Assembly (NCBI GenBank): GCA_002405435.1
Contig: DHLU01000211.1
Coordinates: 1-14,961, forward strand
Reading direction: 5' to 3'
Source: Flavobacteriales bacterium UBA4660
GTDB lineage: Bacteria; Bacteroidota; Bacteroidia; Flavobacteriales_D; Sanyastnellaceae
DNA: 14,961 nucleotides
Both the position numbers and the translations under genes were made by a program. Of this stretch, positions 6,360 through 12,015 are shown in pieces. Numbering within the stretch: the stretch's first letter is position 1; the number at the start of each line of letters is the position of its first letter. The notes under the pieces are model-generated. The model searched no databases. It saw only the letters and a list, made by a program, of their open reading frames with translations, and was not told the DNA's origin.

Positions 6360-7163
6360 TTAATGATTCAGTTCAATGGTAAACGTATCACCATTCGGTT
6401 TAGTCACCACGGCCAGGTTGTCGCAGACCCCGTTGCCGAAGTCAATGCTCGCCGTGCCGATGGGTCTTGAAACCTCCACAACCCCCCGCGTGATATAACC
6501 ACAGGTGCGGTCAAGGATAAGTTGTTCTGTTATGGTGCGTGTCACGGTCACCCCGTTGGGCCGAACCACTGTGCCATTGCCGGTTACTCCAAACACATTG
6601 TCTCCGCAAGGCTCCGTGTCATAGCCGCTGAGCCAGATGACCGATTCGTTCATGTTACGCTGAAAGATTCCGCCATCGTGCGTGATGTCCACATCAACCA
6701 ACCGCGAAAACGTGGGCTGCCCGTTGCCGTTGGTGCCCGTGTTCGTGGTAACCCGTGTGCCGGTGATGCTGTTTCCGTTGATGGCGTAACCATTGAAGGT
6801 GACTGTGCGCTCAGCGCCTTCTTCCATCATGTATGCGCTCAACGCAACAATGAGTTGACCGGTCCGTGTAATGCCAAACGCATCGGTACACCCGTCGCCG
6901 AAGTCTATGGTGACGGTCTTGGGGTACGCTTCACTGCTTTCGGTCACCACCGCGCATGAGGGAAGCAGCACGAGTGGGTCGCAGAGACCACCGCCAGGAC
7001 CGGCCATAACGGACTCTTCATCAGCAGCCATGGTTTTTTCAAAAAAGGAGGTTATTGACTCAGCCGTGGCCATGCCTTCATCAAAGGCTTCGTCTTTGCG
7101 GCAAGAGACAAGCGTGCAAGCCACTACGCCTGCTGTAAGCAAAATTTTTCCCTGTATTTTCAT
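6360..7163 (-). CDS. Putative surface-exposed lipoprotein with repeated IDFG motif
   Basis: A 267-residue lipoprotein. Signal peptide and lipobox TLVSC give lipidated C21, followed by R-K-D-E (22-25). This C-x-K-(D/E)-(D/E) pattern matches the lipoprotein export signal described in Capnocytophaga and relatives that sends lipoproteins to the outer face of the outer membrane. Two related blocks flank the body: TVTIDFGDGCTDAFG (84-97) and ASIDFGNGVCDNLAV (238-252), both Cys-containing, suggesting two copies of a small beta module. Between them are strands such as RTVTFNGYAINGNSITGT and TVTRTITEQLILDRTCG. I have seen this layout in unnamed Bacteroidota lipoproteins; no function is established to my knowledge. 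It is convergent with the lipoprotein operon and divergent from the GNAT gene (80 bases between starts). No clear promoter of its own was found. Confidence 0.8.
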   Translation of the reverse strand: MKIQGKILLTAGVVACTLVSCRKDEAFDEGMATAESITSFFEKTMAADEESVMAGPGGGLCDPLVLLPSCAVVTESSEAYPKTVTIDFGDGCTDAFGITRTGQLIVALSAYMMEEGAERTVTFNGYAINGNSITGTRVTTNTGTNGNGQPTFSRLVDVDITHDGGIFQRNMNESVIWLSGYDTEPCGDNVFGVTGNGTVVRPNGVTVTRTITEQLILDRTCGYITRGVVEVSRPIGTASIDFGNGVCDNLAVVTKPNGDTFTIELNH

Positions 7164-7229
7164 GAGATAAAATTATTGGATTTATTACCATAAGACATCA
7201 AATTCAGGTGACGGTTTAATCCTCAGGGG

Positions 7230-7237
7230 TAATTTTG
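7230..7237 (+). promoter_or_regulatory. -7 promoter element of the GNAT gene
   Basis: TAATTTTG matches TAnnTTTG exactly and ends six bases before the ATG at 7244. GTG at 7208-7210 sits 19 bases upstream, one change from the TTG element. The predicted transcript would start within a few bases of the start codon, implying a leaderless or nearly leaderless mRNA. Confidence 0.5.
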
Positions 7238-7243
7238 ACGGCG

Positions 7244-7696
7244 ATGGAACAACTCGTCAGAAATATCAGTCCGGAAAGCACAAGGCCATTGCGCCACCAG
7301 GTGCTCTGGCCGCATATCGCGCGCACGGAGGATTGTGTCACCGATACTGACTTTGTGGAGGGCGCCATCCACCTCGGTGTTTACTGTGAAGACCGCCTGG
7401 TCAGCGTTGGTTCCTTGTTTCCCACCCCAAGTCCTAGGCTGTCAAACGCCAAACAATACCGGCTGAGGGCTATGGCGACGGATCCCGAATTCCGCGGCAG
7501 GCATTGCGGTGCGGCGCTGGTGCGGTCAGCGATCACCTTGCTGAAGGAAAAAGGGGTTGAAGTGCTCTGGTGTGATGCCCGGCTGCACGCCACGGGGTTT
7601 TATGAAAAACTCGGTTTCAGTATGCTGGAAGAGGTATATGAAGTGCCCCGTATCGGACCACACCGGTGTATGTGGATTGACCTGCAAGGAGCCTGA
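7244..7696 (+). CDS. GNAT-family N-acetyltransferase
   Basis: A 150-residue acetyl-CoA-dependent acyltransferase of the GNAT fold. Strand 4 and motif A are visible as YRLRAMATDPEFRGRHCGAAL (72-92), where R-G-R-H-C-G-A-A forms the pyrophosphate-binding (Q/R)xxGx(G/A) loop for acetyl-CoA. Motif B follows as LWCDARLHATGFYEKLGFS (108-126), with the typical A-x-x-F/Y-Y-x-x-x-G-F end. Substrate residues cannot be read from this. The frame extends 3 codons upstream to a TTG, but the ATG at 7244 is chosen because the -7 promoter element at 7230-7237 overlaps that TTG. The aminotransferase gene starts 30 bases after the stop codon; a second promoter element lies in that gap, so the two may be transcribed both together and apart. 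A role in acetylating an amino acid or amine is a guess only. Confidence 0.9.
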   Translation: MEQLVRNISPESTRPLRHQVLWPHIARTEDCVTDTDFVEGAIHLGVYCEDRLVSVGSLFPTPSPRLSNAKQYRLRAMATDPEFRGRHCGAALVRSAITLLKEKGVEVLWCDARLHATGFYEKLGFSMLEEVYEVPRIGPHRCMWIDLQGA

Positions 7697-7701
7697 AGGG
7701 G

Positions 7702-7709
7702 TAAATTTG
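7702..7709 (+). promoter_or_regulatory. -7 promoter element of the aminotransferase gene
   Basis: TAAATTTG matches TAnnTTTG exactly and lies 17 bases before the ATG at 7727. A TTG at 7677-7679 is 22 bases upstream, slightly far for the usual spacer. Predicted leader about 14 nt. Confidence 0.45.
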
Positions 7710-7726
7710 CCGCCAAAGATTTTTCT

Positions 7727-8920
7727 ATGCCCGCCATCTCACAGAAAGCCCACAGCATGCCGGCCTCACCGATCCGGAAGCTTGTTCCCTTTGCCGAAGC
7801 CGCGAAAAAACGAGGACGCACCGTTTATCACCTCAACATCGGCCAGCCCGACATTGAAACACCCGAGGTGGTAAGACAGTCGATGAAAAACCTCGACCTG
7901 AAAGTGGTGGAGTACCGGAATAGTGAGGGTATTGCAGCTTACCGCAGCGGACTGGTCAGCTATTATGCGTCAAAAGGAATCGACCTGGGTCTGGAGCACA
8001 TCATGGTGACTACGGGCGGCAGCGAGGCGCTGGTCTTTGCTTTTATGACCTGTTTTAATCCGGGTGATGAAGTCATCATACCCGAACCATTTTATGCCAA
8101 TTACAATGGATTTGCCGTGATGGCCGGCGTCAAGGTCGTACCGGTGATGTCTTACATCGACACGGGTTTCGCCTTGCCGCCTATCGCCGAATTTGAAAAG
8201 TTGATTACGCCAAAGACCCGGGGCATACTCATCTGCAATCCGGGCAATCCGACCGGTTATCTCTACAGCCGCGAAGAATTGGATCAGCTGCGCGACGTGG
8301 TAAAAAAACACGACCTGTTTCTGATGGCCGATGAGGTGTATCGTGAATTTGCCTACGACGGTGCCAGCCCCTGCTCGGTCATGAACCTCGCGGGCATAGA
8401 AGACCATGCCATCATGATTGACAGCGTGAGCAAGCGCTATTCGATGTGCGGAGCGCGCATCGGAGCATTGGTAACCCGCAACCGAGCGGTGCAGGCGGCA
8501 GCACTCAAGTTTGCGCAGGCCAGGTTATCGCCACCGACTTTCGGACAAATGGCCTCGCTGTTTGCCCTTGACACTCCTGCTTCCTATTTCGATGCGGTAG
8601 TCGAAGAATATGTGGCCCGCCGCAATATGCTGGTGGACGGCTTAAGCCGTTTGCCCGGCGTGGTATGTCCGAAGCCGAAAGGCGCATTCTACTGCATTGC
8701 GCAACTGCCCATCGATGACAGCGATGCATTCTGCCAATGGATGCTTGAGTCGTTTTCACATGAGAACCAGACCGTCATGATGGCTCCGGCTACCGGATTC
8801 TATTCACGGCCCGAGCCCGGCCGGCAGCAGGTCAGGCTGGCCTATGTACTCAACCGCAATGCGCTTGAAAAAGCCGTGGAGTGTCTGGGCGTTGCCCTTC
8901 AGCAGTATCAAAACCGCTAG
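7727..8920 (+). CDS. PLP-dependent class I/II aminotransferase (aspartate aminotransferase-like)
   Basis: A 397-residue fold-type I aminotransferase, cytoplasmic, of the aspartate aminotransferase Ib-like group. Recognisable elements in order: HLNIGQPDIETP (35-46) at the substrate loop; TTGGSEAL (95-102), which holds the PLP phosphate; NPGNPTG (171-177) with N174 for the cofactor ring; ADEVY (201-205) with D202 pairing the pyridine nitrogen and Y205; S233-V-S-K236-R-Y-S-M-C-G-A-R244-I-G, with K236 the Schiff-base lysine and R244 on the phosphate; and RQQVRLAYVL near the C-terminus with the arginine that grips the substrate carboxylate. Length is typical. The start at 7727 fits homologues that begin MPxIS; a second ATG is at 7757. 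The amino-group donor is most likely glutamate or aspartate by family, but specificity cannot be decided from sequence. No terminator follows. Confidence 0.93.
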   Translation: MPAISQKAHSMPASPIRKLVPFAEAAKKRGRTVYHLNIGQPDIETPEVVRQSMKNLDLKVVEYRNSEGIAAYRSGLVSYYASKGIDLGLEHIMVTTGGSEALVFAFMTCFNPGDEVIIPEPFYANYNGFAVMAGVKVVPVMSYIDTGFALPPIAEFEKLITPKTRGILICNPGNPTGYLYSREELDQLRDVVKKHDLFLMADEVYREFAYDGASPCSVMNLAGIEDHAIMIDSVSKRYSMCGARIGALVTRNRAVQAAALKFAQARLSPPTFGQMASLFALDTPASYFDAVVEEYVARRNMLVDGLSRLPGVVCPKPKGAFYCIAQLPIDDSDAFCQWMLESFSHENQTVMMAPATGFYSRPEPGRQQVRLAYVLNRNALEKAVECLGVALQQYQNR

Positions 8921-8980
8921 GACCATCGGTTTTCTGGCGACCCTGCAACGCCCTGCGTGACGGTGCTGCACAAAGTGGTG

Positions 8981-8988
8981 TAGTTTTG
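8981..8988 (+). promoter_or_regulatory. Possible -7 element near the start of the first CTLEKR-motif gene
   Basis: TAGTTTTG matches TAnnTTTG exactly. It overlaps the TTG at 8986, the start codon chosen for the gene that follows. If it is an active promoter, translation must begin downstream, at the TTG at 9004 or 9016. No clear TTG element lies 19 bases upstream. Confidence 0.3.
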
Positions 8989-9669
8989 AAAAAATCCTCT
9001 GTTTTGCAAAACCGGTTGACCGCCCTGCTGGGTTTGGTGTTGATTTGTTTCCCATGGGGCTGCACATTGGAAAAACGCCTCTATCGGCCAGGTTACCACA
9101 CTGCATGGCACATCAAGGGCCGCGAAGTCCGAACAGCGGAACTGCCCACATCGCGACAACCACCGGCGGTTATGACCCAAACCGCGCCCACTTGCCCATC
9201 ACCGACATTAGTGACCACTACTGCGCTGCAGGTCTCCGGGCTGAAGGCACCGGAAGAATCGCGTCTTGTGGCCCCAACGCCGGAGCCCTTTACCCCTGAG
9301 GCTGACCCACCTCCCTCGGCGAACGCCCAGCCCCACGGTCCACCCCGGTTCGATACGCAGGCCAAGGCAGCCTTTGCGAGCGGAACCCTATCGATGGTGT
9401 CACTCATTCTCCTTTTTGCGTTCAACATCAGTTATCCTGTGCTGGCCATATGCATGCTGGCAGGGGTCTTTTTCTTCGGCATTTTTGCGCTGGTACTGGC
9501 CAGAAAATTCAAGTACCGCTTTCACCATGCCCGCGGTCAAGCCGGAGGGGCAGGTCTTGCCAACACCGGGGCCATCCTCGCCTGGTTGTCTTTTGCCATG
9601 CTCGCCGGATTTTTGCTGCTGATTACCGGATTGGTGCTTATTTTTAATGTCATCTTACCCTCGATGTAA
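8986..9669 (+). CDS. CTLEKR-motif lipoprotein with three-helix membrane domain (paralogue 1)
   Basis: A 227-residue protein of unknown function. Layout: signal-like segment ending in a poor lipobox PWGC (C26); motif CTLEKRLYRPGYHTAWH (26-42); a Pro/Thr-rich linker (about 50-122); then three hydrophobic segments at about 130-148, 150-172 and 195-222, with a basic loop RKFKYRFHHAR between the last two. The membrane part resembles DUF4190-type domains (A-x-x-x-G start, small-residue G-G-A-G-L-A-N-T-G before the last helix). The next gene is a clear paralogue. No ATG is available: TTG at 8986 gives MKKSSVLQNR, a good basic n-region; TTG at 9016 aligns best with the paralogue's ATG; the frame opens further upstream inside the aminotransferase gene, which is unlikely. 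The reading frame is well supported, the start is not. It follows the aminotransferase gene by 65 bases. Confidence 0.72.
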   Translation: MKKSSVLQNRLTALLGLVLICFPWGCTLEKRLYRPGYHTAWHIKGREVRTAELPTSRQPPAVMTQTAPTCPSPTLVTTTALQVSGLKAPEESRLVAPTPEPFTPEADPPPSANAQPHGPPRFDTQAKAAFASGTLSMVSLILLFAFNISYPVLAICMLAGVFFFGIFALVLARKFKYRFHHARGQAGGAGLANTGAILAWLSFAMLAGFLLLITGLVLIFNVILPSM

Positions 9670-9732
9670 CCGTCGGCTGCCTGAATACGGAAGCTATACC
9701 GCCTGCTCCGTGCGGCGCCTGTTGAAACCGCT

Positions 9733-10407
9733 ATGACCCGCCTGCTCCCCCTGTTGCTCATCTGCTTGCTTTCATGCACACTTGAAAAACGCCACTACCG
9801 GCCCGGTTACCACCTTGACTGGCACCTGCCCGGAGAACGTGTGGCGGATCATCAGCGCGACAAACAGGGTCTTCATGACACAGCCGCTGTGCGAGAACCC
9901 GAATGTTCACCCGCTAAAGACACCGCCGAGGCAAAGGAGTGGTCAACAGCCACAGAGCCGGCCAGTGAACCCGTCACCGCCAGTGCCAGCGAATCTCCGC
10001 AAATCGGGCGCAATACCGGGCCCGGCAGACCAGCGAAAGTCCTGGCAGCGCCCGATCCCCTGCCCTACCATCCCTATGCAAGGCCAAGCCTCTTGGCCGG
10101 ACTGGGGGCCTACGGGTTGTCAGTGCTGGCGATTGTACTTGCCTCGACATCGGGAAATACGGAGAACGGCAGTGACGCTGCCGGTGCAGTGAGTGTAGTT
10201 AGCCTGCTCGCGTTGGTGTCGGCCATTCTGGCTATTGTATGGGGCAGCCGCGTCTTACGAGACTCCCGGCGGAATCCGCATACCTATAGCGGACGTCAAC
10301 AGGCAAGGGTCGGTTTGTGGCTGGGCGTTGTGTTCATCGCACTTTCACTGCTGATGACGGTTTTGCTGTTACTGATTGTTTCCTGGCTGATGCGCCTCGG
10401 AGGTTGA
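9733..10407 (+). CDS. CTLEKR-motif lipoprotein with three-helix membrane domain (paralogue 2)
   Basis: A 224-residue protein, second of the tandem pair. MTRLLPLLLICLLSC is a compact lipoprotein signal with a good lipobox LLSC (C15). The shared motif CTLEKRHYRPGYHLDWH (15-31) is identical to that of its neighbour at 14 of 17 positions. A hydrophilic linker rich in Glu, Ser, Thr and Pro (about 35-115) follows, unlike the neighbour in sequence. Three hydrophobic segments come next, starting near PSLLAGLGAYG, VSVVSLLALVS and VGLWLGVVFIA. The first loop is acidic/polar (SGNTENGSDA) and the second basic (RVLRDSRRNP). The N-terminal motif and the overall plan are conserved while linker and helices have diverged, pointing to an old duplication with the motif under selection. 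The start at 9733 is a clear ATG, 63 bases after the first paralogue, likely the same transcript, ending at 10432-10474. Function unknown. Confidence 0.8.
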   Translation: MTRLLPLLLICLLSCTLEKRHYRPGYHLDWHLPGERVADHQRDKQGLHDTAAVREPECSPAKDTAEAKEWSTATEPASEPVTASASESPQIGRNTGPGRPAKVLAAPDPLPYHPYARPSLLAGLGAYGLSVLAIVLASTSGNTENGSDAAGAVSVVSLLALVSAILAIVWGSRVLRDSRRNPHTYSGRQQARVGLWLGVVFIALSLLMTVLLLLIVSWLMRLGG

Positions 10408-10431
10408 GGGCGTGGAGAGGGACCTTCCTTG

Positions 10432-10474
10432 AAAATCCTGCCGGAGGGTGGAACCTTTGTACGGCAGGATTTTT
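10432..10474 (+). terminator. Large-loop hairpin terminator after the CTLEKR pair
   Basis: A perfect 12-bp stem, AAAATCCTGCCG (10432-10443) with CGGCAGGATTTT (10462-10473), encloses an 18-base loop and ends in five Ts. It lies 24 bases past the second paralogue's stop codon. The A-run on the other side allows it to act on the minus strand too, although the convergent regulator gene ends 138 bases away. Confidence 0.78.
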
Positions 10475-10611
10475 CAACTTACTTAACCAAAAACCTTATG
10501 CTTAGATAAGCGCCGGCAGATACGCGTTCGTTCATTTACAGGCGGTTATACCAAGCACCAAACACTGCGGCAAATAAGGGCTCCAAACTAAAGCTGAACA
10601 ATTAACCTGCA

Positions 10612-11217
10612 TCAAGACTTCAGGGACGTACGCTCACGGATAATCATGGCGCGTTTGATCCGACTGAGCGCCTCAGGAGAAATACCGATATACGAGGCGA
10701 TATGGTGCTGAGCCACACGGCTCTCGAGCAAAGGAAAGCGGCTAATCAGTTCGAGATAACGTTGCTCTGCGCTCTGGCTCAGGGCACCAATCATCCTTTC
10801 CTGGCCGGCCAGATAGGCGGCCTGCATGAGCAGGCGGAAATACCTTTCGAATTCGGGATACCGCGTAAGCACATTATCAATATCATCATGCGTGAAAAGG
10901 ATAGCGGTCGTCTCTTCGAGTGCTTCTATGGAATGGTGTGCCGGAGTGCCTGAGTAAAAACTCACCAGGTCACATACACGCCAGTCTTCAAAGCCGAACT
11001 GCATGTTGTGCTCGTGCTGGCGGGCATCGGAGTGGTACATCCTGACACAACCGGAAACAATGAAAGCCTCAAAGCGCGCTACCTCACCTTGCACCAGGAG
11101 TTTATCACGCTTGCGGTAATGCTGCACCTTACCCAAACCAGCGAAGTAGTCCAGGCCCTCCTCAGAGGGTTGGATTCGCTTCAGAACGTTGGCGCGTAAC
11201 AGATCTCGTTCGGTCAT
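10612..11217 (-). CDS. Crp/Fnr-family transcriptional regulator
   Basis: A 201-residue DNA-binding regulator. An N-terminal cyclic-nucleotide-binding-like beta-roll spans about 25-115: VQHYRKRDKLLVQGE (31-45), EAFIVSGCVRMY (50-61), WRVCDLVSFYSGTP (79-92). A long dimerisation helix follows (about 118-150), then a helix-turn-helix near RVAQHHIASYIGISPEALSRIKR (167-189). This is the usual plan of the Bacteroidota Crp group. The canonical cAMP-binding RxS pair is not evident, so the ligand is unknown. The frame extends to 11259, but the ATG at 11217 is chosen: homologues start there and the -7 element TACTTTTG (11238-11245) would fall inside a longer protein. It is divergent from the glycosyltransferase operon, and a tandem repeat lies between them, so autoregulation or control of the operon is plausible but unproven. 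No terminator was seen downstream. Confidence 0.9.
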   Translation of the reverse strand: MTERDLLRANVLKRIQPSEEGLDYFAGLGKVQHYRKRDKLLVQGEVARFEAFIVSGCVRMYHSDARQHEHNMQFGFEDWRVCDLVSFYSGTPAHHSIEALEETTAILFTHDDIDNVLTRYPEFERYFRLLMQAAYLAGQERMIGALSQSAEQRYLELISRFPLLESRVAQHHIASYIGISPEALSRIKRAMIIRERTSLKS

Positions 11218-11237
11218 GCAGAAAAAGGAAGAGCGTT

Positions 11238-11245
11238 CAAAAGTA
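11238..11245 (-). promoter_or_regulatory. -7 promoter element of the Crp-type regulator gene
   Basis: On the minus strand TACTTTTG matches TAnnTTTG exactly, 20 bases before the ATG at 11217. No TTG sits at the usual 19-base distance; the nearest are at spacings of 15 and 25, within the tandem repeat at 11257-11276. An activator or repressor bound there would act directly on this promoter. Confidence 0.45.
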
Positions 11246-11256
11246 TTGACAAAGAT

Positions 11257-11276
11257 CAACCAAACCGAACCAAACC
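11257..11276. repeat. Tandem 10-bp direct repeat in the divergent promoter region
   Basis: CAACCAAACC (11257-11266) is followed immediately by GAACCAAACC (11267-11276): nine of ten bases identical, with a period of one helical turn. A third AACCAAA lies at 11286-11292. The repeats sit just upstream of the regulator's -7 element and about 40-60 bases upstream of the glycosyltransferase's -7 element. A protein binding direct repeats on one DNA face is a reasonable guess. It does not look like the palindromic Crp consensus. Confidence 0.55.
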
Positions 11277-11316
11277 TAATGCGGTAACCAAAAAAAGCGG
11301 CGTGGCCTAATCAAAA

Positions 11317-11324
11317 TACCTTTG
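11317..11324 (+). promoter_or_regulatory. -7 promoter element of the glycosyltransferase operon
   Basis: TACCTTTG matches TAnnTTTG exactly and ends four bases before the GTG start codon at 11329, so the mRNA is predicted to be leaderless. No TTG element is found about 19 bases upstream, which would fit a promoter needing an activator. Confidence 0.5.
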
Positions 11325-11328
11325 GGCC

Positions 11329-12015
11329 GTGATCGTAGATGTGGTTATACCGGCCTACAATGAATCCAGCGCTGTCGCTTCGGTTATCGGCGCGATAGAC
11401 AAAACCCTGGTACGCCGTATCGTGTTGGTTGACAACCACTCAGACGATGATACCGGGGCCGTGGCGCTGGCGGCTGGTGCTGTTGTGCTGCGGGAAGAGC
11501 GCCGCGGTTATGGTTCAGCATGTCTATGTGGCCTTGCCTACCTCGCTGCGGACCCGCCGGATGTGGTAGTTTTTCTCGACGCCGACTTCAGCGACTATCC
11601 AGACGATCTGCCGCAGCTGCTGGAGCCCATTCGTTCGGGAGCAGCCCGCATGGTTATCGGGGCGCGGGTGAAAGGGTTACGCGAAAGCGGATCCATGATG
11701 CCGCAACAACTTTTCGGCAACTGGCTGGCCACCCGTCTGATTCGGCTTTTTTTTGGTTCCCGATTCACCGACCTTGGTCCTTTTCGGGCCATTACCTGGG
11801 AGGCCCTGCAGGCCTTGCAAATGCGTGACCGCGACTATGGCTGGACGGTAGAAATGCAAATTAAAGCAGCCAAACAACGGTTGCCTTTTGCGGAAGTGCC
11901 GGTCCGCTACCGCAGGCGCATCGGCGTCAGTAAGGTTTCGGGTACCCTGCGGGGCACGGTCATGGCCGGATACAAAATTTTATTTACCCTATTCCGTCAC
12001 GGATGGATCCGGTAG
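11329..12015 (+). CDS. GT2 glycosyltransferase, DPM/DPG-synthase-like
   Basis: A 228-residue GT-A-fold family 2 glycosyltransferase related to polyprenyl-phosphate mannose/glucose synthases. Motifs in order: VDVVIPAYNES (3-13), VLVDNHSDDDT (32-42), VVFLDADFSDYPDD (80-93) with the metal/nucleotide-sugar-binding D84-A-D86, TDLGPFRAI (147-155) and GWTVEMQIKA (171-180). Such enzymes move a hexose from a nucleotide sugar to a polyprenyl phosphate at the inner face of the cytoplasmic membrane. There is no transmembrane domain at the C-terminus, so it is probably soluble or peripheral, as for the short DPM1 type. The start codon is GTG at 11329, directly after a promoter element; the first residues give the canonical beta strand, so no later start fits. 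Its end overlaps the next gene by 13 bases, showing a coupled operon. Sugar and acceptor are inference. Confidence 0.9.
   Translation: MIVDVVIPAYNESSAVASVIGAIDKTLVRRIVLVDNHSDDDTGAVALAAGAVVLREERRGYGSACLCGLAYLAADPPDVVVFLDADFSDYPDDLPQLLEPIRSGAARMVIGARVKGLRESGSMMPQQLFGNWLATRLIRLFFGSRFTDLGPFRAITWEALQALQMRDRDYGWTVEMQIKAAKQRLPFAEVPVRYRRRIGVSKVSGTLRGTVMAGYKILFTLFRHGWIR

Noticed and set aside
7235..7243. TTG start for the GNAT protein
   Set aside because: The TTG is part of the -7 element TAATTTTG; the ATG at 7244 follows three codons later.
10495..10510. Inverted repeat CTTAT-GCTTAG-ATAAG between the CTLEKR genes and the regulator
   Set aside because: A five-base-pair AT-rich stem is expected by chance, and it has no T-run or position that suggests a role.
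11218..11259. N-terminal extension of the Crp-type regulator to 11259
   Set aside because: The -7 promoter element at 11238-11245 lies inside it, and the family normally starts at the position of the ATG at 11217.
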